Positions 1 to 6,891 of a DNA stretch of 35,691 bases are shown piece by piece. Position 1 is the first letter of the stretch; each line of letters opens with the position of its first letter. This DNA comes from Saccharothrix sp. NRRL B-16348. Lineage in GTDB: Bacteria > Actinomycetota > Actinomycetes > Mycobacteriales > Pseudonocardiaceae. The DNA lies in NCBI RefSeq assembly GCF_001280085.1, contig NZ_LGED01000215.1:1-35691 (forward strand), written 5' to 3'. The notes under the pieces are model-generated. The model ran no database searches. It had not been told where the DNA came from and was given only the letters and a program-made list of their open reading frames with translations. Both the position numbers and the translations under genes were made by a program.

Positions 1-1
1 C

Positions 2-103
2 TGGAGCTGGTCCCACTGGCGCAGACGCCACCAACACCGCGCCAAACAAGCCCACTACCAGCGAAGACAGACACAACATCACGAACTGCGGCTGGAGTAT
101 TAG
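2..103 (+). mobile_element. C-terminal fragment of a transposase (IS remnant)
   Basis: The second forward frame is open from the window edge to a TAG at 101-103 and encodes about 33 residues rich in Arg, His, Trp and Gln, with the pattern WSWSHWRRRHQ, then HYQRR, ending LRLEY. Such a basic tail with a W-RRRHQ-RA-HYRRR pattern is familiar from the C-termini of actinobacterial DDE transposases; I think of the IS701-like group but cannot confirm it. GC content is visibly lower than in the rest of the window, as expected for a mobile element. The rest of the gene lies outside the window. I see no clear terminal inverted repeat after the stop, so the element's right end may have been lost. Confidence 0.5.
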
Positions 104-366
104 GCCAGGTCCGGGGCCACCGCGAAGGGTTGGCCGGTGAGCGCCTGCTGTCCTACGAGGACGCGCGGCGCGCCATCTACCTGCCCACCTATCGCTGGGT
201 CCTGGAGCACCGGGTCGAGGCGGAAGTGGCCGAGCTGAAGGAGTTGAGCGCCCGAGGGGAGGTGGTGTTGCTCGACTACACGACGAACGGCGACGTGGCG
301 GATCTGCGGACCCCGCTGTCCCACGCCGCGCTGATCGCCGCCCACCTGGAGGACCGCTGGCCGTAA
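104..366 (+). pseudogene. 3' part of a truncated hypothetical gene
   Basis: A high-GC3 reading frame runs up to the TAA at 364-366. Usual actinomycete codon bias in this frame begins only around 104-110; the same frame upstream has poor codon bias and belongs to the transposase tail. The visible protein reads GHREGLAGERLLSYEDARR, then YLPTYRWVLEHRV, and ends near HLEDRWP. It resembles the C-terminal half of a small actinobacterial domain of unknown function, possibly DUF6939; that is recollection, not a search. A TTG at 130 could start a 78-residue product but lacks a convincing ribosome site. I read it as the 3' end of a gene whose 5' part was removed when the IS inserted or decayed. Confidence 0.45.
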
Positions 367-369
367 ATT
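364..369 (+). promoter_or_regulatory. -10-like TAAATT ahead of ROK gene, probably leaderless
   Basis: TAAATT lies six bases before the ATG at 376 and overlaps the stop codon of the truncated gene. No Shine-Dalgarno sequence precedes that ATG. A -10 box this close puts the transcript start at or next to the ATG, which is common in actinomycetes. No good -35 is seen, so the call is tentative. Confidence 0.35.
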
Positions 370-375
370 GGTGCC

Positions 376-1581
376 ATGAGCAGCGCGACGGGCAGCGGCC
401 GGCAGCCGCGGGTGGTTTCCGGCAGGCAGTCCGAGCTGCTGGGCCTGCTCCGCGACGAGGGCGCGATGTCCCGGGTCGCGCTGGGCGAGCGGCTGGAGCT
501 GCCGCGGGCCAAGCTGACCGCCGAGCTGGCACGGCTGGTGGACGTCGGCCTGGTCCAGGTCGGTGGACCGGCGGCCAGCCGGGGCGGGCGGCGGTCGACG
601 CTTGTCCACCTGGCCGACGACCTGCGCGTGCTCGGCGTGGACGTGGGCGCGACGTCGGTGACGGTCGCGGTCACGGACGGCCGGTGCGAGGTGCTGGAGA
701 GCCGCAGCGAGGAGTGCGACGTGCGCAGCGGGCCGGCGCCGGTGCTGAGCCGGGTCGCCGAGCTGGCCGACGTCGTCTACGCCAAGGCGTCGGGCCGGCT
801 CATCGGCGCGGGCATCGGCCTGCCGGGTCCGGTGAGCTTCCGCGACGGCATGCCGGTCGCGCCGCCGATCATGCCCGGCTGGGACCGCTATCCCGTGCGC
901 GACGAGCTGGCGGGGCGGTGGGGCTGCCCGGTGACGGTCGACAACGACGTGAACGCCATGGCGCTGGGCGAACGCCACGCGGGCGTGGCCCGGTCGCTGG
1001 AAGACCTGATCTTCGTCAAGGTCGGCACCGGCATCGGCTGCGGGATCGTGCTCGGCGGGAAGGTCTACCGGGGCGTCGCCGGCACCGCGGGCGACATCGG
1101 GCACATCAGGCTGGACGACTTCGGCCCGGCCTGCGCGTGCGGCGAGGTCGGCTGCCTGGAGGCGTACTTCGGCGGCTCGGCGCTGGCCCGTGACGCCACC
1201 ACGCTGGCGCGAAGCGGGCGTTCCGTCGCCCTGGCCACCGCCCTGCACGACAAGGGCGTGCTCACCGCCGAGGACGTGGGCACCGCCGCCTCGGCCGGCG
1301 ACTTCGCCGCGGCCAACCTCGTGCGCGAGGGCGGCAGGCGGCTCGGGCACGTGGTCGCGTCCCTGGTCAGCTTCCTCAACCCGGGGATGGTCGTCATCGG
1401 CGGCGGCGTGTCGCGGCTGGGGCACTCCCTGCTGGCCGAGGTGCGCAGCGCCGTCTACCGCCGTTCCCTGCCCCTGGCCACCGGGAACCTGCCCATCGTG
1501 CTCTCGGAACTCGGCGACCTGGCCGGCGTGACGGGCGCCGCCTGGTCCGCCACCGACCGCGCCTTCTCCGCAGCCGGCTGA
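376..1581 (+). CDS. ROK-family protein with N-terminal HTH (repressor/sugar kinase family)
   Basis: 401 residues, a normal size for an HTH-ROK regulator. Residues about 15-75 form a MarR-like winged helix (SRVALGERLELPRAKLTAEL). The ROK domain follows: phosphate-binding VDVGATS at 88-94, the DNDVNAMALGE segment at 189-199 with the Asp (D191) that serves as catalytic base in ROK kinases, and the zinc signature with His243, Cys253, Cys255 and Cys260 (GHIR, then CACGEVGCLE). The phosphotransfer residues therefore look intact, unlike in the ROK protein that follows. ROK regulators bind a sugar or sugar phosphate and repress nearby carbohydrate genes, and the downstream dehydrogenase and isomerase genes are plausible targets. 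The ligand cannot be told from sequence. Confidence 0.88.
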   Translation: MSSATGSGRQPRVVSGRQSELLGLLRDEGAMSRVALGERLELPRAKLTAELARLVDVGLVQVGGPAASRGGRRSTLVHLADDLRVLGVDVGATSVTVAVTDGRCEVLESRSEECDVRSGPAPVLSRVAELADVVYAKASGRLIGAGIGLPGPVSFRDGMPVAPPIMPGWDRYPVRDELAGRWGCPVTVDNDVNAMALGERHAGVARSLEDLIFVKVGTGIGCGIVLGGKVYRGVAGTAGDIGHIRLDDFGPACACGEVGCLEAYFGGSALARDATTLARSGRSVALATALHDKGVLTAEDVGTAASAGDFAAANLVREGGRRLGHVVASLVSFLNPGMVVIGGGVSRLGHSLLAEVRSAVYRRSLPLATGNLPIVLSELGDLAGVTGAAWSATDRAFSAAG

Positions 1582-1689
1582 CCTGACACCGAGCCACCCC
1601 GAGCCACCCCGAGCGCCGTGCCTGCCGCAGCCCTGCCACACCACCCGATTCGCGAAAGCAACCGGCGGCTTCCGTCGAAACCCGACAGA

Positions 1690-1712
1690 CTTTTGCGACG
1701 AATCGACGAAAG
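1690..1712 (+). promoter_or_regulatory. Imperfect inverted repeat in the 249-bp gap between the two ROK genes
   Basis: The gap 1582-1830 is less GC-rich than its surroundings and contains no gene. It starts with tandem copies of a GAGCCACCCC decamer (1591-1617), has an 8-bp palindrome TTCGCGAA (1649-1656), and then this imperfect dyad beginning CTTTTGCG and ending GACGAAAG. A possible promoter, TTGTCA (1726-1731) with CACGAT (1750-1755), follows at 18-bp spacing. The dyad is a candidate operator for one of the flanking ROK proteins; the assignment rests on position only. Confidence 0.3.
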
Positions 1713-1830
1713 AGAGGCCAAGTTCTTGTCAGGCCACGCGTCCAAGTGTCACGATCTGCCGCAACTCACCCCGGTACGTGAGCTGGACCACCCCGTTCGA
1801 TCGACTCCCTCACCGAAGTCGGAGTTACCG

Positions 1831-3024
1831 ATGCAAGCGCAGCCCGAAGGCAGGCGTGAGGCCAACCTCGCCCTCCTCCTGCGCACGCTCCGCGCCCGCG
1901 GCCCCCTCTCCCGCACCCAGCTCACCACCCGATCGGGCCTGTCCAAGGCCACCGTCGCGCCGCTCCTGACCGACCTCGAACAACGCGGCCTCACCGAACC
2001 CGCGGGCACCACGACCACCCAGGGCAGGCCCGGCCGGCTGGTCCAACTGCGCCCCGGCGCGGTGTGCGGCATCGGCTTGGACGTCCACCCCGGCCACCTC
2101 GGCGCGACCATCACCGACCTGACCGGCGACGTCCGCCTGCGCCGCCAGACGAGCTGCGACACCAGCGCGCCCGAGCACGCCCTGGACCGACTCGCCGATC
2201 TCGCCCTCAAAGCCCTCAAGGACGTGCCGAAAGCGGAGTGGGCGGGCATCACGGTCGCCGTCCCGGGCCGCGTCGACCGCACCGCGGGCACCGTCACGGC
2301 CGCCCGGCTGCGCTGGCGCGACGTGGCCGTGGTCGACGGCCTGGCCGCGCGCACCGGTCTGCCCCTCAGCCGGTTCGACCTCGACCACGAGGCCAACCTC
2401 GCCGCCTGCGCCGAGCACGACAGCGACCCGGTCGACCACCTCGTCTACCTCAACGGCGACCACAGTGTCGCCGCGGGCGTGATCGCCGACGGCGAGCTGG
2501 TGCGCGGCGCGCACAACCGCGCGGGCGAGGTCGGGCACATCGTGCTCGACCCGACCGGCAGCACGTTGTGCGCGTGCGGCCGGCGTGGCTGCTGGGAGAC
2601 GCAGGTGGGGCTGGACGCGTTCCTGCACGCCTGCGCGCCGCGCCACGACCGGGTGCACGACCCCGAACTCGCGCCGGGCGAGCGCATGGCGATCGTGCGC
2701 GCCCGCGCCGAACGCGGTGACGCCCGCACCCTCGACGCGCTGCACCGCACGGCCGCCGCCCTGGCGTCCGGCCTCTCGGTCCTCGTCACCGTGCTCAACC
2801 CGGGGAAGATCGTGCTCGGCGGCTACTTCGCCGCCCTGCAGGACTGGCTGGTCGCGCCGCTGGAGCAGGGTCGGACCCGGGTCACCGCCTCCACCCTCGG
2901 TTTCGCCGCGGGCGGGAAGGGCGGGGCGCTCGCCGCGTTACGGCGCGTGCTGGACGACCCGACCGTCGTGCCCGTCAAGGACGGCCCGAAGACGGGCGGT
3001 TCACCCGAAGGAGCCTCGGCGTGA
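1831..3024 (+). CDS. ROK-family transcriptional repressor (XylR/NagC type)
   Basis: 397 residues from the ATG at 1831, chosen because GGAG at 1821-1824 sits six bases upstream; the open frame extends further 5' without a ribosome site. A winged helix is at about residues 12-70 (LSRTQLTTRSGLSKATVAPLL). The ROK domain has the zinc signature GHIVLD, then CACGRRGCWE. The segment matching the kinase DNDAN motif reads DHEANLAACAE, so the catalytic Asp is Glu; ROK repressors of the XylR kind also carry Glu here, and this protein is most likely a pure regulator. One Leu is encoded by the rare TTA (2938-2940), suggesting dependence on the bldA tRNA. Its TGA overlaps the GTG of an ABC ATPase remnant, so it was once first gene of a sugar-uptake operon. 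Confidence 0.87.
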   Translation: MQAQPEGRREANLALLLRTLRARGPLSRTQLTTRSGLSKATVAPLLTDLEQRGLTEPAGTTTTQGRPGRLVQLRPGAVCGIGLDVHPGHLGATITDLTGDVRLRRQTSCDTSAPEHALDRLADLALKALKDVPKAEWAGITVAVPGRVDRTAGTVTAARLRWRDVAVVDGLAARTGLPLSRFDLDHEANLAACAEHDSDPVDHLVYLNGDHSVAAGVIADGELVRGAHNRAGEVGHIVLDPTGSTLCACGRRGCWETQVGLDAFLHACAPRHDRVHDPELAPGERMAIVRARAERGDARTLDALHRTAAALASGLSVLVTVLNPGKIVLGGYFAALQDWLVAPLEQGRTRVTASTLGFAAGGKGGALAALRRVLDDPTVVPVKDGPKTGGSPEGASA

Positions 3025-3140
3025 CCCCGCTCCGGACGGCCGGCATCGTCAAGGCGTTCCCCGGCGTGCGCGCCCTCGACCAAGTGGACGTCGACCGGTG
3101 CCTCGACGTCGGCTTCGACTCCCGACCGGGGTCCGCTTGA
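3021..3140 (+). pseudogene. N-terminal stump of a sugar ABC transporter ATPase
   Basis: A GTG at 3021 overlaps the ROK stop as GTGA, the usual coupling within an operon, but the frame ends after 39 codons. Its first 25 residues, VTPLRTAGIVKAFPG then VRALDQVDVD, are a textbook N-terminus of an RbsA/MglA/XylG-type sugar ATPase, where KxFPGVxALxxVxxxV precedes the Walker A loop. From about residue 26 (RCLDVGFDSR) the match is lost, and a TGA follows. Everything from Walker A onward, and presumably the permease and binding-protein genes, is missing. The ATG of the dehydrogenase follows 25 bp later. I read this as a deletion scar, not a functional small protein. Confidence 0.7.
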
Positions 3141-3165
3141 TCGACACTGCTGCGAAAGGCTGCTG

Positions 3166-4311
3166 ATGACGGAAGAGATCGGCGTGGGCATGGTCGGCCA
3201 CGCGTTCATGGGCGCGGTGCACTCGCACGCCTGGCGCAGCGTCCACCGGTTCTTCGACGTGCCCCTGACGCCCCGCCTGGCGGTGCTCGGCGGACGTGAC
3301 CCGGTGCGCACCAAGGACGCGGCGGCCAAGTACGGCTGGGCGGCCGCGGAGACCGACTGGCGCGCGCTCGTCGCCCGGGACGACGTCGGCCTCGTCGACA
3401 TCTGCACGCCCGGCGACACGCACGCCGAGATCGCGCTCGCCGCGCTCGCCGCCGGCAAGCACGTGCTGTGCGAGAAGCCGCTGGCCAACACCGTCGCGGA
3501 GGCCGAGGCGATGGCCGCCGCCGCGGAGGAGGCCGCCACGCGCGGCGTCCGGTCGATGGTCGCGTTCAACTACCGGCGGGTGCCCGCGATCGCGTTGGCC
3601 CGGAGGATGGTGGCGGAAGGCCGCATCGGCGAGATCCGGCACGTGCGCGCGGTGTACCTGCAGGACTGGCTGTCCGACCCGGCGTCGCCGATGACGTGGC
3701 GGCTGCGGAAGGAGAAGGCCGGTTCGGGCGCGTTGGGCGACCTCGGCGCGCACATCGTGGACGCCGCCCAGTACGTCACCGGCGACCTGATCACCGGCGT
3801 CAGCGCCACCACCGAGACGTTCGTCCGCTCGCGGCCCGACGAGGACGGCGTCGGGGTCGGCGAGGTGACGGTGGACGACGCGGCCGTGTTCCTGGCCCGG
3901 TTCTCGTCCGGCGCGCTGGGCACGTTCGAGGCGACCCGGTACGCGTTGGGGCGCAAGAACGCGATGCGGCTGGAGGTCAACGGCACGCGCGGCAGCCTCG
4001 CGTTCGACTTCGAGGCGATGAACGAGCTGTCGGTGTACTCGGCCGACGACGGCTCGGCGGCCGGGTTCCGGCGGATCCTGGTGACCGAGGCCGACCACCC
4101 GTACGTGGGCGCGTGGTGGCCGCCGGGTCACCTGCTCGGCTACGAGCACACGTTCACGCACGAGGCGGCGGACTTCTTGACGGCGATCGGCGGCGGAGTC
4201 GACCCGGCGCCGAGCTTCGCCGACGGGCTGCGCGTGCAGCGGGTGCTGGCGGCGGTGGAGGAAAGCGCCGGGCAGCAGTCGACGTGGACCACGATTGGAG
4301 ATGTTCGATGA
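3166..4311 (+). CDS. Gfo/Idh/MocA-family NAD(P)-dependent dehydrogenase
   Basis: 381 residues. The N-terminal Rossmann fold starts [17 protein letters not shown] (7-23), and the family motif CEKPLA is at 102-107, with Lys104 as the conserved lysine that holds substrate and nicotinamide. The C-terminal alpha/beta domain includes [13 protein letters not shown], carrying the conserved Asp and His. Members oxidise a sugar, inositol or sugar-acid hydroxyl to a ketone. GAAAGG at 3154-3159 is a good ribosome site six bases before the ATG. The stop overlaps the next gene's ATG (ATGA at 4308-4311). Pairing with a TIM-barrel isomerase and a ROK regulator is the standard layout of inositol/uncommon-sugar catabolic operons, but the exact substrate cannot be read. 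Confidence 0.9.
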   Translation: MTEEIGVGMVGHAFMGAVHSHAWRSVHRFFDVPLTPRLAVLGGRDPVRTKDAAAKYGWAAAETDWRALVARDDVGLVDICTPGDTHAEIALAALAAGKHVLCEKPLANTVAEAEAMAAAAEEAATRGVRSMVAFNYRRVPAIALARRMVAEGRIGEIRHVRAVYLQDWLSDPASPMTWRLRKEKAGSGALGDLGAHIVDAAQYVTGDLITGVSATTETFVRSRPDEDGVGVGEVTVDDAAVFLARFSSGALGTFEATRYALGRKNAMRLEVNGTRGSLAFDFEAMNELSVYSADDGSAAGFRRILVTEADHPYVGAWWPPGHLLGYEHTFTHEAADFLTAIGGGVDPAPSFADGLRVQRVLAAVEESAGQQSTWTTIGDVR

Positions 4312-5312
4312 GCCGACCGGTCACGTTGTTCACCGGCCAGTGGGCCGACCTGCCGTTCGAGGAGGTGTGCCGGCTCGCGTCCGGGTGGGGGTACGACGGG
4401 TTGGAGATCGCCTGCGGCGGCGACCACTTCGAGGTGGACAAGGCGTTGGCGGACGACGACTACGTGCCCGCGAAGCGCGCGATGCTGGCGCGGTACGGGT
4501 TGGACGTGTTCGCGATCTCCAACCACCTGGTCGGGCAGGCCGTGTGCGACGACCCGATCGACTTCCGGCACCAGGCGATCCTGCCGTCCCGGATCTGGGG
4601 TGACGGCGAGCCGGAGGGTGTGCGGCAACGTGCGGCCGCGGAAATGGCGGACACCGCGCGTGCGGCGGCCCGGTTGGGTGTGCACACGGTCGTCGGGTTC
4701 ACGGGTTCGTCGATCTGGAAGTACGTGGCGATGTTCCCGCCCGTGTCGCAGGCCGTGATCGATGAGGGGTACGCCGACTTCGCGCGGCGGTGGAACCCGA
4801 TCCTGGACGTGTTCGACGAGGTGGGGGTGCGGTTCGCGCACGAGGTGCACCCGTCGGAGATCGCGTACGACTACTGGACGACGCGGCGGGCGCTGGACGC
4901 GGTCGACAACCGGCCCGCGTTCGGGCTGAACTGGGACCCGTCGCACTTCGTGTGGCAGGACCTGGACCCGGTCGGTTTCATCCTGGACTTCGCCGACCGG
5001 ATCTACCACGTGGACTGCAAGGACACGAAGAAGCGCTTCGACGGCCGCAACGGACGCCTCGGCTCGCACCTGGCGTGGGCCAACCCGCGCCGCGGGTGGG
5101 ACTTCGTGTCGACCGGGCACGGTGACGTGCCGTGGGAGGAATCGTTCCGGGCGTTGAACGCGATCGGCTACAGCGGGCCGATCTCGGTCGAGTGGGAGGA
5201 CGCCGGCATGGACCGGCTGCGCGGGGCGGAGGAGGCGGTCGGGTTCATCCGGAAGCACCTGTTCGACCCACCCACCGCGTCCTTCGACGCCGCGTTCAGC
5301 ACGGGCGACTGA
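4308..5312 (+). CDS. Sugar phosphate isomerase/epimerase (xylose-isomerase-like TIM barrel)
   Basis: 334 residues, starting at the ATG that overlaps the dehydrogenase stop. The AP-endonuclease-2-like TIM barrel begins [17 protein letters not shown]. Likely divalent-metal ligands sit in the usual strands: Glu179 in AHEVHPSE, Asp210 and His213 in NWDPSHF, His234 in YHVDCKD, and Glu295 in SVEWED. Relatives are inosose/keto-sugar isomerases, epimerases and dehydratases such as IolE, IolH and YcjR. Translational coupling to the dehydrogenase suggests sequential action: oxidation by the first enzyme, isomerisation or dehydration by this one. A strong hairpin follows ten bases after the stop, so this is the last gene of the operon. 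Confidence 0.88.
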   Translation: MSRPVTLFTGQWADLPFEEVCRLASGWGYDGLEIACGGDHFEVDKALADDDYVPAKRAMLARYGLDVFAISNHLVGQAVCDDPIDFRHQAILPSRIWGDGEPEGVRQRAAAEMADTARAAARLGVHTVVGFTGSSIWKYVAMFPPVSQAVIDEGYADFARRWNPILDVFDEVGVRFAHEVHPSEIAYDYWTTRRALDAVDNRPAFGLNWDPSHFVWQDLDPVGFILDFADRIYHVDCKDTKKRFDGRNGRLGSHLAWANPRRGWDFVSTGHGDVPWEESFRALNAIGYSGPISVEWEDAGMDRLRGAEEAVGFIRKHLFDPPTASFDAAFSTGD

Positions 5313-5321
5313 CCCTTGGCC

Positions 5322-5345
5322 GGCGCCCACCCGCCGGTGGGCGCC
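5322..5345 (+). terminator. Perfect 10-bp hairpin ending the sugar operon
   Basis: The arms GGCGCCCACC (5322-5331) and GGTGGGCGCC (5336-5345) pair fully around a 4-base loop. There is no U-tract, as is common for actinomycete terminators. It starts ten bases after the isomerase stop. Confidence 0.75.
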
Positions 5346-5476
5346 GCCATCACCTCCGCCTGCGCCGTGCGGTTGCTGTGCCGTGCGGTTGCGGCATGAT
5401 CGCCGATCGACCAGACTGCCCGCTGCACAACCGGCCGCTCCCAAACACGATCGGGTGATCATGTCCCGAAAATGTA

Positions 5477-5493
5477 CGGAAACACTGTTACCG
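5477..5493. promoter_or_regulatory. 17-bp palindrome in the P450/isomerase gap
   Basis: The sequence has arms CGG-A-AACA and TGTT-A-CCG around one central base, with a single mismatched pair. It lies in the 347-bp gap between two convergent genes, so it is not an obvious promoter operator for either. The same gap holds a 13-bp direct repeat GCCGTGCGGTTGC near 5363-5393 and a tandem array (5521-5580). No gene is visible there. It may be a remnant of a lost regulated gene. Confidence 0.35.
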
Positions 5494-5520
5494 CACCTCG
5501 GTTGAAAACCAGCGGACACA

Positions 5521-5580
5521 CCTCGACCACCCAGCCTCGACCACCCAGCCTCGACCACCGACCGCCTCGACCACCCGCCG
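5521..5580 (+). repeat. Short tandem repeat, CCTCGACCACCCAG units
   Basis: Two identical 14-bp units (5521-5534, 5535-5548) are followed by two 16-bp variants (5549-5564, 5565-5580) and a decayed CCTCGA start. It is a noncoding microsatellite-like expansion just beyond the 3' end of the P450 gene on the opposite strand. Confidence 0.7.
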
Positions 5581-5659
5581 CCTCGAATGACCCAGCCCCG
5601 GCGGACCTCCGAGCCTGCCGAACCCATCCGGCCGAACCCGGATCCGGCGGGGACGGCGG

Positions 5660-6829
5660 CTACCAGGTGACCGGCAGCGAGCGGAGGCCGTAGATCGGGG
5701 CGTCGAACTTGAACTCGACCTCCTCGAACGGCACGGCCAGTCGCAGGTCCGGCAGCTCGGTCACCAACGCCCGCAGGGCGACGCGCATCTCCAGGCGCGC
5801 CAACAGCTGCCCGACGCACTGGTGCACCCCGCTGCCGAACGCGAGGTGGGCCCGCGCGTCCCGGTGCAGGTCGAGGCGGTCCGGGTCGGGGAACGCGGCC
5901 GGGTCGCGGTTCGCGGCGAACAGGGACGCGATCACGCCCTCGCCCGCCGCGAGCGCCGTGCCGCCGACCGTCGCCTCACCCGCCACCGCGCGCACCACCC
6001 CGTGGTGCACGGGGCTCAAGAACCGCAGCAGCTCCTCCACCGCGTTCCCGACCAGGTCGGGCGCAGCGACCAGCGCCTCCCACCGCGACCGGTCGCGTTG
6101 CAGGGCCAGCACGGACAGCGCGATCGAGTTCGCGGTCGTCTCGTGCCCGCCGACGAGCAGCAGCACGGTCATCCCGACCGCCTCCTCGTCGCTCAACCCC
6201 GGCTCCCGCACCAAGCGGCTGATCAGGTCGTCCCGCGGCGCCAGGCGGCGTGCGCGGATCAGGTCCGCCAGGTACTCGTGCAGCTCGTCCAACGCCGCCT
6301 GCACCTGCTCGGCCGACAACGACCGGTCCAGGTGGGCGCGGCTCCGGGTCGAGAAGAACTCCTGGTCCGACACCGGCACGCCGAGCAGCAGGCAGATCAC
6401 GTCCGACGGCACGGGCAGCGCGAACGCCGTCACCAGGTCCGCCGGCCGCGGTCCCGAGCGCAACGCGGCCAAGCGTTTCCGCGTGATCCGTTGCACGTCG
6501 AATTGCAGCGCTTCCATTCGGCGCACGGTGAACTCGCCCGTCACCAGCCGGCGATACCGGGTGTGCTCGGGCGGATCGGTGACGAGGAAGCTGCCCGGCG
6601 CCGCCTTGCGATCCACCACCGGCCGCAGCTGCGGGAAGCCCGGCGTGCTCGGATCCGACGAGAACCGGCCGTGATCACGCAGCACCGCCCGCACGTCGTC
6701 GTACCGCGTCACCAAGTGCGCCCGCTGGCCGTGCCGCAACGACACCGGGCACACCGGCGCCTCCGCCCGCAACGACGCGAACTCCGCCGGCGGGTCGAAC
6801 CCCGGACGACGCGCGATCGGGTAGTCCAT
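5660..6829 (-). CDS. Cytochrome P450 (bacterial class I, CYP105/107-like)
   Basis: 389 residues from the ATG at 6829; the frame continues 20 codons further 5', but those residues are unlike a P450 and the promoter lies inside them. All P450 signatures are present: the I-helix oxygen-activation motif GGHETT at 227-232, the K-helix ExxR at 266-269, and the heme loop FGSGVHQCVG with ligand Cys338. There is no membrane anchor, so it is a soluble enzyme needing separate ferredoxin and reductase, neither of which is nearby. Such enzymes hydroxylate secondary metabolites, lipids or xenobiotics; the substrate is unknown. It is transcribed divergently from a CoA-transferase gene with 62 bp between starts, so a shared pathway is possible but unproven. 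Confidence 0.93.
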   Translation of the reverse strand: MDYPIARRPGFDPPAEFASLRAEAPVCPVSLRHGQRAHLVTRYDDVRAVLRDHGRFSSDPSTPGFPQLRPVVDRKAAPGSFLVTDPPEHTRYRRLVTGEFTVRRMEALQFDVQRITRKRLAALRSGPRPADLVTAFALPVPSDVICLLLGVPVSDQEFFSTRSRAHLDRSLSAEQVQAALDELHEYLADLIRARRLAPRDDLISRLVREPGLSDEEAVGMTVLLLVGGHETTANSIALSVLALQRDRSRWEALVAAPDLVGNAVEELLRFLSPVHHGVVRAVAGEATVGGTALAAGEGVIASLFAANRDPAAFPDPDRLDLHRDARAHLAFGSGVHQCVGQLLARLEMRVALRALVTELPDLRLAVPFEEVEFKFDAPIYGLRSLPVTW

Positions 6830-6839
6830 GGTGATCGAC

Positions 6840-6845
6840 CTTATA
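6840..6845 (-). promoter_or_regulatory. -10 box TATAAG of the P450 gene
   Basis: Reading the minus strand, TATAAG lies ten bases before the P450 ATG, so the transcript would carry only a few untranslated bases. No convincing -35 is present upstream. An AAGG that could act as ribosome site overlaps this box. The short divergent region 6830-6891 must also hold the CoA-transferase promoter, which I cannot place. Confidence 0.5.
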
Positions 6846-6891
6846 GCCGCCACCCACCACCCAAGAGCCCGAAAAGACGCACACTTCACCC

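Noticed and set aside
100..1644. Long minus-strand open frame opposite the first ROK gene
   Set aside because: High-GC genes leave long open antisense frames; the ROK protein on the plus strand has clear motifs and the antisense product has none.
1618..1830. Longer N-terminus of the second ROK protein
   Set aside because: The upstream in-frame codons have poor bias and no ribosome site, whereas ATG 1831 has GGAG at good spacing and opens directly into the winged helix.
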